DNA of 64,000 nt from the NCBI GenBank assembly GCA_022828425.1, contig CP094685.1, positions 2,480,001-2,544,000 of the forward strand. The letters are read 5' to 3'. A program made the translations under genes and the position numbers. The first letter of the stretch is position 1; each line of letters starts with the position of its first letter. This stretch comes from Candidatus Thiothrix sulfatifontis (GTDB taxonomy: Bacteria > Pseudomonadota > Gammaproteobacteria > Thiotrichales > Thiotrichaceae). The notes under the pieces are model-generated. The model made no database searches. It saw nothing but the letters and a program-made list of their open reading frames with translations, and was not told the origin of the DNA. Below, one piece after another: positions 45,488-55,199 of this stretch.

Positions 45488-47341
45488 ATGAATCGCTATC
45501 CACTCTGGAAGTACCTCATGATCGCAGCCGTGCTGCTGATCGGGGTTATCTACTCTGTTCCCAACTTTTTTCCCTCCGAACTGGCGGTGCAATTAAGCCC
45601 TAAAACCGAACAGGCTATCGACCCGGCAACCATGCAGCGTTTCGAGCAAGCGTTGCAATCGAAAGGTTTGACCATTCGCGCCAGTGAGAACAACGGTCAA
45701 CAAGCCTTATTCCGCTTTGAAGACACCCAAGTGCAACTCAAAGCATCGGAAGCCTTGAAAGAAGCGTTCGGCGATCAGTTTGTGGTAGCGCTCAATCTTG
45801 CGCCCTCCACGCCAAGCTGGTTACGCGCCTTGAATGCGAACCCGATGTTTTTAGGGTTAGATTTGCGCGGCGGGGTACATTTCCTGATGGAAGTGGACAT
45901 GAAAGCGGCACTGGATAAGCAAATTGACCGCTACGAAGACGAATTCCGTGATTTCCTGCGCGAACAAGACATCAAATATCTGGGAATTGCCCGCGAAGGT
46001 GACACCGTAATGGCGAAATTCCGCGACGCTGCCAGCCGCGATGCCGCCAGTGCCGCACTTGCTAAGGAATACCAGAATAGCCTGCAACTCACTGCACTGC
46101 CTGACACCAACGACCTGCAAGCGACTATTCCGCCAACAGCATTACTGGAAATTCAAAAGTTTGCGGTGCAACAAAACATTATTACCTTGCGCAAACGGGT
46201 GAACGAGTTGGGCGTTTCCGAGCCCATCATCCAGCAACAAGGCGTTAACCGCATCGTGGTACAGCTCCCCGGCGTACAAGATACCGCACGCGCCAAAGAG
46301 ATTTTAGGTGCAACGGCTACCCTCGAATTCCGTTTAGTCGATGAGCAGAACGACCCGGCGCAAGCGCAACAAAGCGGGCGCGCGCCCATTGGTTCACAGC
46401 TTTACAAAGAGCGCAACGGTGCTCCTATTCTGCTCAAACGCCAAGTGATGCTAACGGGCGATTACATTATTGATGCGTCGTCGGGTTTTGACGATAACAA
46501 CCGTGCGGCGGTAAACATCACCCTTGATGGCAAAGGCGCGACCCGTTTCAACAAAGTTACTGGCGAAAACGTGCAAAAACTCATGGGCGTGGTTTTCATC
46601 GAAACCAAAGTCGAGACGAAAGAAGTTGAGGGACAAGCGGTTAAAACCAGCAAGACCACCCAAGAGGTTATCAATGTTGCCCGTATTCAAGAGCAATTGG
46701 GTAAACGTTTCCAGATCACCGGCTTGGATTCACCTAAAGAAGCGCGTGACCTAGCGTTATTGCTGCGAGCAGGTGCCCTAGCCGCGCCGGTTTATATCGT
46801 GGAGGAACGCACCGTCGGCCCTAGCATGGGTAAAGAAAACATTGAGAAAGGCTTTAACTCCAATATGTGGGGCTTTCTCGCCGTGGTTGCCTTTATGGTG
46901 GTTTATTATCGCGTGTTTGGTGTTATTTCCAGTATTGCGCTGGCAATCAATGGTATTTTCCTATTCGCACTCTTGTCTTTATTGCAAGCAACGCTCACCC
47001 TGCCGGGTTTAGCGGGTATCGCCTTGACCTTGGGCATGGCAATTGATGCAAACGTATTGATAAATGAGCGTATCCGTGAAGAGTTACGCGCAGGCGTGGC
47101 GCCGCAGCAAGCCATTTTTGCAGGTTACGACCGTGCTTGGGGAACCATCCTTGACTCGAACCTGACCACTTTGATTGCGGGGATTGCGCTGTTCTTGCTG
47201 GGGTCTGGGCCTATTAAAGGTTTCGCGGTGGTACTGTGCTTGGGTATTTTGACCTCCATGTTCAGTGCCGTTACTGTTTCCCGTGCGATGGTAAATCTCC
47301 GGTACGGTTCTAAAACACATCTGGAAAAGATCGCCATTTAA
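45488..47341 (+). CDS. secD: Protein translocase subunit SecD
   Basis: 617 residues. One N-terminal helix (KYLMIAAVLLIGVIYSVPNF), a large periplasmic domain with GLDLRGGVHFLMEVDM at about 123 and VNELGVSEPIIQQQGVNRI, and five C-terminal helices with LGMAIDANVLINERIREEL. It uses the proton gradient to complete protein export through SecYEG. It is preceded by yajC and followed by secF after 12 bases. Confidence 0.97.
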   Translation: MNRYPLWKYLMIAAVLLIGVIYSVPNFFPSELAVQLSPKTEQAIDPATMQRFEQALQSKGLTIRASENNGQQALFRFEDTQVQLKASEALKEAFGDQFVVALNLAPSTPSWLRALNANPMFLGLDLRGGVHFLMEVDMKAALDKQIDRYEDEFRDFLREQDIKYLGIAREGDTVMAKFRDAASRDAASAALAKEYQNSLQLTALPDTNDLQATIPPTALLEIQKFAVQQNIITLRKRVNELGVSEPIIQQQGVNRIVVQLPGVQDTARAKEILGATATLEFRLVDEQNDPAQAQQSGRAPIGSQLYKERNGAPILLKRQVMLTGDYIIDASSGFDDNNRAAVNITLDGKGATRFNKVTGENVQKLMGVVFIETKVETKEVEGQAVKTSKTTQEVINVARIQEQLGKRFQITGLDSPKEARDLALLLRAGALAAPVYIVEERTVGPSMGKENIEKGFNSNMWGFLAVVAFMVVYYRVFGVISSIALAINGIFLFALLSLLQATLTLPGLAGIALTLGMAIDANVLINERIREELRAGVAPQQAIFAGYDRAWGTILDSNLTTLIAGIALFLLGSGPIKGFAVVLCLGILTSMFSAVTVSRAMVNLRYGSKTHLEKIAI

Positions 47342-47353
47342 GGGGGCTGTATT

Positions 47354-48304
47354 ATGTTAGAGTTTTTTCATTTCACTAAAAACATACCGTTCATGCGGTA
47401 TGGCAAACTCACCACCGCGATTTCACTGGCAACATTCCTATTTGCTGTATTTGCCTTGGCTTTTTACGGCTTGAATTTGGGCGTGGATTTCACCGGCGGT
47501 ACAGTGATGGAAGTGCGCTACACCGAAGCTGCGCCATTGGATGCTATCCGCGAAACCATCAAAGCCAGCGGCTATGCTGAAGCTGCTGTGCAAAACTTCG
47601 GCTCAACCCAAGACGTGCTCATCCGCTTGCCGCTGAAAGAAGGCGTTTCCAGCGCTCAAGTCAGCGAACAAATCTTGGGGGTACTCAAAGCCGCAGCGCC
47701 CGATGTGACGCTCAGCAAAGTCGATTTCGTCGGCGGGCAAGTCGGGCAGGAACTGTATGACAACGGCGGTTTGGCATTGTTGCTGGTTGCAGCGGGTATC
47801 ATTATTTACCTTGCCTTTCGGTTTGAATGGCGCTTTGCGATCTCAGCGGCGGTAGCAAACTTGCACGACGTGGTGATTATCTTGGGGCTGTTCGCTTTCT
47901 TCCAATGGCAGTTCGACTTAACCGTATTGGCGGCAGTCTTGGCGGTGCTTGGCTACTCGGTCAATGAATCGGTCGTTGTATTTGACCGGATTCGTGAAAA
48001 TATCCGGGTGATGCGCGATGAGACCATCCCGGACATTATCGACAGCGCGATCACAACCACCATGTCACGGACGATAATCACCCATTTATCCACGCAAACA
48101 ATGGTAACGGCGATGTTGTGGTTCGGTGGCGAAGCCTTGCATAACTTCGCCTTGGCACTGACTATCGGGATTATGTTCGGGATTTACTCATCGGTATTGG
48201 TCGCCGCGCCGCTGCTGTTGCTGTTTGGCTTGAAGCGCGAACACATGATCCCGCAGGAAAGCGAAAAGATGGCAGGCATGAACGCCGACGGTTCGATCGT
48301 TTAA
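47354..48304 (+). CDS. secF: Protein translocase subunit SecF
   Basis: 316 residues, six helices, with GVDFTGGTVMEVRY in the periplasmic domain start and YSVNESVVVFDRIRENIR then TMSRTIITHLSTQTMV in the RND-like C-terminal part. Partner of SecD. Its last four bases overlap the end of the convergent ychJ-like gene. Confidence 0.97.
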   Translation: MLEFFHFTKNIPFMRYGKLTTAISLATFLFAVFALAFYGLNLGVDFTGGTVMEVRYTEAAPLDAIRETIKASGYAEAAVQNFGSTQDVLIRLPLKEGVSSAQVSEQILGVLKAAAPDVTLSKVDFVGGQVGQELYDNGGLALLLVAAGIIIYLAFRFEWRFAISAAVANLHDVVIILGLFAFFQWQFDLTVLAAVLAVLGYSVNESVVVFDRIRENIRVMRDETIPDIIDSAITTTMSRTIITHLSTQTMVTAMLWFGGEALHNFALALTIGIMFGIYSSVLVAAPLLLLFGLKREHMIPQESEKMAGMNADGSIV

Positions 48305-48678
48305 TACTCCCCGTTCACGTAAAACCACTTCCCACTCTCTTTCACAAACCGGCTCGTTTCATGCAACGTGCCGGTTTGCTCCCCTTCGCGGTAACGCGCA
48401 ATGAATTCCACTGTGCCGCTATCATCCGGTTCCTCGCCCTGCTCGGTACGCACGATCTCCAACCCCAACCAATCCAGCGGCGGTAATTGCAGCAAAGTCT
48501 TTTTATTCGGACGTGTGCTGCTGTGCCAACTGCGGTGCAAGTACGCGCCATTACGCAGCACATAAGCACTGTAACGCGAGCGCATTAGCGTTTCCGCTGT
48601 GGGTGCGACTTTGCCCTCATGATACGGGCGGCAGCACTGGTTATAAGTTTGTTCCAAACCACACGGGCAGTTATTCAT
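48301..48678 (-). CDS. ychJ: YchJ family protein (UPF0225, SEC-C motif)
   Basis: 125 residues. A metal-binding SEC-C motif NCPCGLEQTYNQCCRPYHEG at the N-terminus, then ETLMRSRYSAYVLRNGAYL and a NTF2-like half ending FIARYREGEQTGTLHETSRF and GKWFYVNGE. The C-terminal second SEC-C motif of E. coli YchJ is missing, so this is the short form. Function unknown. Convergent with secF, 4-base overlap. Confidence 0.9.
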   Translation of the reverse strand: MNNCPCGLEQTYNQCCRPYHEGKVAPTAETLMRSRYSAYVLRNGAYLHRSWHSSTRPNKKTLLQLPPLDWLGLEIVRTEQGEEPDDSGTVEFIARYREGEQTGTLHETSRFVKESGKWFYVNGEY

Positions 48679-48751
48679 TGGTGCTCCTGTTTTATTGTCA
48701 GCGGGGTGTATGCCACAATACGTTCTTCAATCATTGTCACATTATTTTATC

Positions 48752-49477
48752 ATGCTTATGCAACTCCAGAATCCCACTGCGGCGGCCATCCGTTGCAACG
48801 AACTCGATTTAATCGCCCAGCACTTAACATTAGACAATGCCACCGTGCTGGAACTTGGTTGCGGCAAAGCACAAATGACACGCCGCATCGCGGAACGCTT
48901 CCCCACTGCGCAAATCATTGCCACCGAAGTCGACCAAATCCAACACGCCCGCAATGTCGCGCAACAACAAGACAACATCACCTTCAAATTGGGCGGCGCA
49001 CAAGCCATCGACGCACCCGATAACAGCATTGACATCGTATTCATGTTCAAATCGCTGCACCACGTTCCCCCCGCGCTAATGGCACAATCCCTGCAAGAAA
49101 TTGCGCGAGTGCTCAAGTCGGGCGGCACGGCCTGGATTTCCGAACCTGTGTATGCGGGTGAATTCAACGAAATCTTGCGCCTATTCCATGACGAAAAAGT
49201 GGTACGCGAATTGGCCTTCCAAGCCGTAAATAATGCGGTAGCCGCCGGTACTTTGGAACTGGTGGAACAAATCTTCTGCCACACCGAATCACGTTTTGCC
49301 GATTTCAACGAATTCGACGAGCGCATTATTCAAGTGACGCACACCAACCATCAATTGGATGACGCGCTGTATCAAACCGTGAAAGCCCGTTTCAACGCGC
49401 ATGTGGGCGCAGGTGGCGCAGCATTTGAGAACCCCGCCCGTTTTGATGTGTTGCGTAAGCCTTATTGTACTTTATAA
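48752..49477 (+). CDS. Class I SAM-dependent methyltransferase
   Basis: About 241 residues. Motif I VLELGCGKAQMTRRIA, motif II region IIATEVDQIQHARN, DNSIDIVFMFKSLHHVP (motif IV) and EIARVLKSGGTAWISEPVY (post-motif). This is the UbiE/Methyltransf_11 type; the substrate is unknown. Several in-frame starts exist (48695, 48752, 48758); none has a good ribosome site, and 48752/48758 is preferred because the fold begins just after it. Confidence 0.8.
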   Translation: MLMQLQNPTAAAIRCNELDLIAQHLTLDNATVLELGCGKAQMTRRIAERFPTAQIIATEVDQIQHARNVAQQQDNITFKLGGAQAIDAPDNSIDIVFMFKSLHHVPPALMAQSLQEIARVLKSGGTAWISEPVYAGEFNEILRLFHDEKVVRELAFQAVNNAVAAGTLELVEQIFCHTESRFADFNEFDERIIQVTHTNHQLDDALYQTVKARFNAHVGAGGAAFENPARFDVLRKPYCTL

Positions 49478-49527
49478 AACGTCGTGTACACTGGCAAAAA
49501 CGGTAAAAATCAACATAAGGACAACAT

Positions 49528-51015
49528 ATGAACTACCATTTTGACTCTTCCGCCAATGCCGCTGAACTGCACACCGATTGCGTCGTGGTAGGTGTTTACA
49601 AACACGCCAAACTCTCGGCAGCGGCGGCACAAATTGATGCTGCCAGCGCGGGCGCGATCAGCCAACACTTGGATTTCGGCGACTTTACCGGCGATAAAAA
49701 CCGCACCAGTATGCTTTACAACCTGCCCGGCGTCACCGCTAAACGGGTGCTGCTAATCGGCATGGGCGAAAAAGACAAACTCACGCTGGAAACCTTAACC
49801 CTGATGACGCAAGCAGCGGTTAACCTGCTCAAAACCGCCAAAGTGAACAATGCTGTATCATTCCTGACAGACGAAATTGCCAGCGAATACATTGAAGCCG
49901 CCGTGCGCCAATCGGTCATCGCGGTGGCGGATACGCTGTACACCTTCAACACTTACAAAAGCAAAAAAGACGATGCGCCGCGCACCGCGTTAGAAAGTTG
50001 GACAGTTGCGCACACGATTGCCGGTGAATTCACCAACCCGCTGTTGCAAGGCAATGCGATTGCCGAAGGAATGTGCGTCAGCCGTGACCTTGCCAATAGC
50101 CCAGGTAATGTTTGCACCCCCACGTATCTGGCTGATATTGCGCAAGAACTGGCGAATTCCTCCAATAAAGTCGACATCAATATCCTCGAAGAAGCCGATA
50201 TGGAAGCCCTCGGCATGGGTTCATTCCTTTCCGTCTCCAAGGGCAGCGCCGAAGACGGCAAAATGATCATCCTGCAATACCACGGCGGTAATTCGGGCGA
50301 TGCGCCGTTTGTGCTTGTCGGCAAAGGCATTACTTTTGACACTGGCGGCATTTCGCTCAAGCCCGGCAATGCGATGGATGAAATGAAATTCGACATGAGC
50401 GGGGCTGCCAGCGTGATCGGCACATTGACCGCGTGTGTCGCCATGCAATTGCCCATGAACGTGATTGGCGTGATTGCCGCCGCCGAAAATATGCCCGGCA
50501 GTAAAGCCAGCAAACCCGGCGACATTGTTACCAGTATGTCGGGCAAAACCATTGAAATCCTCAACACCGATGCCGAAGGTCGCTTGGTGCTGTGCGATGC
50601 ACTGACTTATGTGGAACGCTTTAACCCGGTTGCCGTGGTCGACATTGCGACACTGACCGGCGCGTGCATTACCGCTCTGGGCTACCATATCAGCGGTCTA
50701 CTGAGCAATAACGAGGCACTCGCCGACGAAGTGCTCGCGGCGGGCAAACAAGCCAATGACGAAGCGTGGCGCTTGCCGATGGGTGAAAAATACCACGATC
50801 AGCTCAAAAGCAACTTCGCCGATCTTGCCAATATCGGTGGGCCACCGGGCGGCACGATTACTGCCGCGTGCTTTTTGTCACGCTTCACCGAAAGCTACCC
50901 TTGGGCGCATCTCGACATTGCCGGAACTGCGTGGAAAAGCGGCGCAGCCAAAGGCGCAACGGGTCGCCCTGTTCCCCTGCTGTGTCAATTGCTGATTAAT
51001 CGCGCCAAAGCATGA
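49528..51015 (+). CDS. pepA: Leucyl aminopeptidase (cytosol aminopeptidase)
   Basis: 495 residues. N-terminal macro-like domain to about 165, then M17 catalytic domain: VLVGKGITFDTGGISLKPGN (metal and Lys), MKFDMSGAASVIGT, and the signature NTDAEGRLVLCD (two metal ligands). It trims N-terminal residues from peptides; in some bacteria it also binds DNA. AAGGA upstream. It overlaps holC by 4 bases, the usual pepA-holC-valS order. Confidence 0.96.
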   Translation: MNYHFDSSANAAELHTDCVVVGVYKHAKLSAAAAQIDAASAGAISQHLDFGDFTGDKNRTSMLYNLPGVTAKRVLLIGMGEKDKLTLETLTLMTQAAVNLLKTAKVNNAVSFLTDEIASEYIEAAVRQSVIAVADTLYTFNTYKSKKDDAPRTALESWTVAHTIAGEFTNPLLQGNAIAEGMCVSRDLANSPGNVCTPTYLADIAQELANSSNKVDINILEEADMEALGMGSFLSVSKGSAEDGKMIILQYHGGNSGDAPFVLVGKGITFDTGGISLKPGNAMDEMKFDMSGAASVIGTLTACVAMQLPMNVIGVIAAAENMPGSKASKPGDIVTSMSGKTIEILNTDAEGRLVLCDALTYVERFNPVAVVDIATLTGACITALGYHISGLLSNNEALADEVLAAGKQANDEAWRLPMGEKYHDQLKSNFADLANIGGPPGGTITAACFLSRFTESYPWAHLDIAGTAWKSGAAKGATGRPVPLLCQLLINRAKA

Positions 51016-51440
51016 CCAAAATAGATTTTTACGTCGGAAAAACCAACAGCTTGCAGGCGCGGTTATTACTCGCCTGCAAGGTGGTCATGAAAGCGCATCA
51101 GCAACAATTGCACACCTACATTCACACCGATGCGCCGACGACCAGCAGCAAATTGGATGAATTGTTGTGGACGTTTAACGAACTCGCCTTCATTCCCCAC
51201 GCACTTGCGCCCACAAAAGACCAAAACGTGCGCATTTTAATCGGTCACGACCATGAACCGATGGAAAATTGCGGGCTGCTCATTAACCTTTCCAATGAAA
51301 TACCCACTTTTTTCTCACGTTTTGAGCGTTTAGCCGAAATGTTAGATCAAGAAGAAGCGGTACTACACGCTGGTCGTAAACGCTACCAGTTTTACCGTGA
51401 CCGGGGCTATAATCTGGATTACCATCAACTTAAGATTTAA
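51012..51440 (+). CDS. holC: DNA polymerase III subunit chi
   Basis: 142 residues: KIDFYVGKTNSLQARLLLAC at the start, WTFNELAFIPHAL and LLINLSNEIPTFFSRFERL, all typical of HolC. It links the clamp loader to SSB at the replication fork. Start overlaps the pepA stop (ATGA). Confidence 0.92.
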   Translation: MTKIDFYVGKTNSLQARLLLACKVVMKAHQQQLHTYIHTDAPTTSSKLDELLWTFNELAFIPHALAPTKDQNVRILIGHDHEPMENCGLLINLSNEIPTFFSRFERLAEMLDQEEAVLHAGRKRYQFYRDRGYNLDYHQLKI

Positions 51441-51452
51441 TAACTCGGAATA

Positions 51453-51794
51453 ATGATGCGCGAAGACTTCGATAAAACCATTCGTATTCCCGTCGTTACT
51501 GATCTGGTACGCGCAGGCGACGCCGCGATTGTCGAGCAAGTGAAAAACCCTTACGCCCGCCAGCAACGCCGTCAGGTATTTGAGCAACGCCTTAAAGAAC
51601 GCATTGACGAACTCAAATCCGCTACCGGACAAGACGAATATTCGGGTTTAGCACGGGCGCACGCCATCCGCTCAGAAGGCCATCAACAAGCAGCAACACA
51701 AGCCAACGGCTCCCGCATCGACCCTTCGGTGGAAAAACACATTGATAAAGCCCGTGACGACCTCATCCGCGAGCTTTCCACTTTGTTGAAATAA
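51453..51794 (+). CDS. Small hydrophilic protein between holC and valS, function unknown
   Basis: 113 residues, charged, no cysteine, no membrane segment. Helical in character (YARQQRRQVFEQRLKERIDE; PSVEKHIDKARDDLIRELST). An IPVVTDLVRAGDAAIVEQVK segment recalls a short beta-alpha unit. It is 12 bases downstream of holC and is followed by a REP-like repeat, so it belongs to the pepA-holC operon. No family is recognised, though position suggests a replication- or translation-linked protein. Confidence 0.65.
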   Translation: MMREDFDKTIRIPVVTDLVRAGDAAIVEQVKNPYARQQRRQVFEQRLKERIDELKSATGQDEYSGLARAHAIRSEGHQQAATQANGSRIDPSVEKHIDKARDDLIRELSTLLK

Positions 51795-51841
51795 GACCCT
51801 CACCCCCCAACCCCCTCTCCCGCCAAGCGGTAGAGGGGGAG
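51795..51841. repeat. REP-like palindromic repeat, copy 5
   Basis: GACCCTCACCCCCCAACCCC then CTCTCCCGCCAAGCGGTAGA and GGGGGAG. It begins directly after a stop codon and separates the holC operon from valS. Confidence 0.75.
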
Positions 51842-51893
51842 TAAGAAACCCGCTATAATGCCGCTCTTTTCCGACTTCAAAAAGCAGCGGCAC

Positions 51894-54743
51894 ATGGACA
51901 AGACCTACCAACCTCAAGACATCGAACAACGCTGGTATCAGCACTGGGAACAAAGCGGCTATTTCGCCCCCAAAGGCGAGGGCAAGCCGTATTGCATCAT
52001 GATCCCGCCGCCGAACGTCACCGGCACACTGCACATGGGGCACGGTTTCAACCAGATGGTGATCGACACCCTGATCCGCTACCACCGCATGAAGGGCGAC
52101 AAAACCCTCTACCAACCCGGCACTGACCACGCAGGCATCGCCACGCAAATGGTGGTCGAACGCCAATTGCTGGCGCAAGGTGTAACCCGCCACGATCTGG
52201 GGCGTGAAGCTTTCCTCGAAAAAGTCTGGGAGTGGAAAGGGCAATCTGGCGATACCATCAACCGCCAATTGCGCCGTTTGGGGACGACTCCTGACTGGTC
52301 ACGCGAACGCTTTACGATGGACGAAGGCTTGTCGGAAGCGGTGCGCGAAGTGTTTGTGCGCCTGCATGAAGAAGGCTTGATCTATCGCGGCAAACGCTTG
52401 GTGAACTGGGATACCGTGCTGCACACCGCCGTTTCCGACCTTGAAGTTGTGTCCGAAGAAGAAAACGGCAATATGTGGCACTTCCGCTACCCGCTGGCGG
52501 ATGCGGCGGGCAATGCCACCGACGAATTCCTGATCGTTGCCACTACGCGCCCGGAAACCATGCTGGGTGACTCCGCCGTGGCGGTGAACCCGAAAGACGA
52601 GCGTTACCAGCATTTGATTGGCAAAAACGTGGTGCTGCCGCTGGTGGGACGCTTGATTCCGGTGGTCGGCGACGATTACGCTGACCCGGAAAAAGGCACG
52701 GGTTGTGTGAAGATTACCCCGGCGCACGATTTCAACGACTATCAGGTGGGCAAGCGTCATAACCTGCCGCTGATCAATATTTTCACTGTTGATGCCTGCC
52801 TCAATGAGGTTGCACCAGCACAATACCAAGGCTTGGAGCGTTACGCTGCCCGCAAACAGATGGTGGCGGACATGGATGCGCTCGGCTTGCTGGATAAAAT
52901 CGAAGACCACAAGCTGATGGTTCCGCGTGGCGACCGTTCCGGCACGGTGATTGAGCCGTACCTGACCGATCAGTGGTACGTGGATTTGACCCGCGAAACG
53001 CTGGATGACGGGCGACCCGGCGGCAAAACTGCGATTGCACAACCGGCGATTGACGTGGTGGCGAGCGGCGAAGTGCGCTTCATTCCGGGCAACTGGGTGA
53101 ACACCTACAACCACTGGATGAACAACCTCGACGACTGGTGCATTTCGCGCCAATTGTGGTGGGGGCATCGTATTCCGGCATGGTATGACGACGCGGGCAA
53201 TGTCTACGTGGCGCGTTCCGAAGATGAGGTGCGCAGCAAATACAGCCTGCCTGCCGACTTCGCGTTGCGTCAGGACGAGGACGTGCTCGATACGTGGTTC
53301 TCCTCCGCACTGTGGCCGTTTTCGACGCTCGGCTGGCCGAATGTGGACGACGAAGCCCTGAAAGCCTTCTACCCCACGCAGATGTTGATGACTGGCTTTG
53401 ACATCATCTTCTTCTGGGTGGCGCGGATGATCATGTTCGGCAAGAAATTCATGGGCGACGTGCCGTTCCGCGACGTGTACATCCACGGGCTGGTGAAGGA
53501 TGCGGACGGGCAGAAAATGTCCAAATCCAAGGGCAACGTGCTTGACCCGCTCGACATTATCGACGGCATCGACCTCGAAGCACTGGTTGCCAAGCGCACC
53601 AGCGGCATGATGCAGCCGCAACTCGCCGCCAAAATCGACAAAGCCACCCGCAAGCAATTCCCCGACGGCATTACCCCGCACGGCACGGATGCGCTGCGCA
53701 TGACGTTTGCCTCGTTCGCCACCGCTGGACGCGACATCCGTTTCGACATGCAACGGCTGGAAGGCTACCGCAATTTCTGCAACAAGCTGTGGAACGCGGC
53801 GCGTTACGTGCTGATGCAGTGCGACGCTTCGGCTACGCTCAGCGACCGTTCCCTGAGCGAAGCCGAAGGGAACACGGAGACAGTGGAATTGTCGGCGGCG
53901 GATCGCTGGATCATTTCCTTGCTGCAACAGACCGAGGCGGAAGTCGCCGACCACATCGACAACTACCGCTTCGACCTTGCCGCCAAAGCGATGTACGAAT
54001 TTGCGTGGCACGAATACTGCGACTGGTATCTGGAGCTGACCAAGCCGATTTTGGGCAAAGCCAACGACAACCAAGCCGCCAAACGTGGCACGCGCCGTAC
54101 CTTGGTGCGCGTGCTGGAAGCGGCGTTGCGCCTGATGCACCCGATCATGCCGTTCATCACCGAAGAAATCTGGCAGAACATCAAAGGCTTGGCGGGCGTA
54201 TCCGGCGATTCCATCATGCTGCAACCCTACCCCGTCGCCGACACTGCGCTGATTGATCAGGCAGCACTGGCGGAAATCGAATGGGTGAAAGCTTTCATCA
54301 TGGGCATCCGCCGCATCCGCTCCGAAATGGACATCAAGCCGGGGCAAGTGCTGGATGTGCTGCTGCAAAACTGGAGCGACACCGACAAGGCACTGTTCAC
54401 CACCAGCGAAGCGTTTGCGCGGACGCTGGCGAAAGTCGGCAACGTGACGTGGCTGGAAGCCGGGGCGGATGCGCCGGAATCGGCTACGGCGCTGGTCGGC
54501 GAGATGCAAATCCTCATCCCGCTGGCGGGGCTGATCGACAAGGACGCGGAAATTGCGCGTCTGAGCAAGGAAATCGAGAAGCTGCAAAAGAACCTCGGCG
54601 GGCTGGAAGGTCGGCTGAATAATCCGGCGTTTGCGGACAAAGCTCCGGCAGCAGTGCTGGAACAGACGCGCAAGCAGGCGGATGAGCAGCGGGCAGCGTT
54701 GGGACAGTTGGTGGGGCAGTTGGAGAAGATAAGGGCGTTGTGA
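51894..54743 (+). CDS. valS: Valine--tRNA ligase
   Basis: 949 residues from ATG 51894 ([18 protein letters not shown]); the ATG 36 bases upstream is less likely. HIGH region [19 protein letters not shown], editing domain ([19 protein letters not shown]), KMSKS motif [17 protein letters not shown] near residue 540, anticodon-binding domain and a C-terminal coiled coil ([20 protein letters not shown]). It charges tRNA-Val and edits Thr. Between YVLMQC and ELSAADRW a palindromic sequence has inserted in frame (residues about 645-660). Confidence 0.97.
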   Translation: MDKTYQPQDIEQRWYQHWEQSGYFAPKGEGKPYCIMIPPPNVTGTLHMGHGFNQMVIDTLIRYHRMKGDKTLYQPGTDHAGIATQMVVERQLLAQGVTRHDLGREAFLEKVWEWKGQSGDTINRQLRRLGTTPDWSRERFTMDEGLSEAVREVFVRLHEEGLIYRGKRLVNWDTVLHTAVSDLEVVSEEENGNMWHFRYPLADAAGNATDEFLIVATTRPETMLGDSAVAVNPKDERYQHLIGKNVVLPLVGRLIPVVGDDYADPEKGTGCVKITPAHDFNDYQVGKRHNLPLINIFTVDACLNEVAPAQYQGLERYAARKQMVADMDALGLLDKIEDHKLMVPRGDRSGTVIEPYLTDQWYVDLTRETLDDGRPGGKTAIAQPAIDVVASGEVRFIPGNWVNTYNHWMNNLDDWCISRQLWWGHRIPAWYDDAGNVYVARSEDEVRSKYSLPADFALRQDEDVLDTWFSSALWPFSTLGWPNVDDEALKAFYPTQMLMTGFDIIFFWVARMIMFGKKFMGDVPFRDVYIHGLVKDADGQKMSKSKGNVLDPLDIIDGIDLEALVAKRTSGMMQPQLAAKIDKATRKQFPDGITPHGTDALRMTFASFATAGRDIRFDMQRLEGYRNFCNKLWNAARYVLMQCDASATLSDRSLSEAEGNTETVELSAADRWIISLLQQTEAEVADHIDNYRFDLAAKAMYEFAWHEYCDWYLELTKPILGKANDNQAAKRGTRRTLVRVLEAALRLMHPIMPFITEEIWQNIKGLAGVSGDSIMLQPYPVADTALIDQAALAEIEWVKAFIMGIRRIRSEMDIKPGQVLDVLLQNWSDTDKALFTTSEAFARTLAKVGNVTWLEAGADAPESATALVGEMQILIPLAGLIDKDAEIARLSKEIEKLQKNLGGLEGRLNNPAFADKAPAAVLEQTRKQADEQRAALGQLVGQLEKIRAL
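53825..53870. repeat. In-frame palindromic element inside valS
   Basis: Left arm CTTCGGCTACGCTCAG and right arm CTGAGCGAAGCCGAAG are reverse complements except at one base, separated by a short CGACCGTTCC centre. It encodes [16 protein letters not shown]. The ValRS sequence is continuous on both sides, so the element is tolerated in the helical linker region before the anticodon-binding domain. Confidence 0.7.
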
Positions 54744-54782
54744 TCAGAATCATGCTATATACGACGAATGTAGGAACAAGTG

Positions 54783-55199
54783 ATGCAAGCTGATTATTTG
54801 GATGCACATAAACGACATTGGAACGATGCAGAATATTTGTTTAAAAACCAACGCTGGGCGAATGCTGACCATTTGTACGGTATATCGGCGGAATGTGGAT
54901 TAAAACGGTTAATGTTGGCATTTGGTATGCATGTCGATGCTGACGGAAGCCCGGCAAGGCACGTGGACAGAAAACATGCCAATGGAGTTTGGCAACGTTT
55001 TGAAAGCTATCGCAGCGGTCATCAGAATGGGGGCAAGTATAATTTACCAAATACTAACTTTTTCGATGATTGGGATGTTTCTCAGCGTTATGCAAACCAG
55101 AGTCATTTTAATGAGACAAGTACAAAAGAGCGCCGTACTAGTGCTAACCAAGTGTATAACTTGATTAAGCAAGCAGATATGAATGGAGACTTAAAATGA
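54783..55199 (+). CDS. Uncharacterised protein, first gene of a three-gene ATPase cassette
   Basis: 138 residues from ATG 54783, with AGGA at good spacing. Mostly helical and aromatic-rich: YLDAHKRHWNDAEYLFKNQR, WANADHLYGISAECGLKRLM, HVDRKHANGVWQRFESYRSG, FFDDWDVSQRYANQSHF. The AECGLKRL helix and the RHVDRKH segment are faintly like HEPN-type helical RNases, but no reliable family can be given. It overlaps the next gene by 4 bases, so the ATPase and this protein probably work together. Confidence 0.6.
   Translation: MQADYLDAHKRHWNDAEYLFKNQRWANADHLYGISAECGLKRLMLAFGMHVDADGSPARHVDRKHANGVWQRFESYRSGHQNGGKYNLPNTNFFDDWDVSQRYANQSHFNETSTKERRTSANQVYNLIKQADMNGDLK

Noticed and set aside
52299-54587. A 762-codon open frame on the minus strand inside valS
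   Set aside because: It is antisense to a complete, motif-rich valS, has low-complexity His/Arg/Val composition typical of reverse frames of GC-rich genes, and no recognisable domain.
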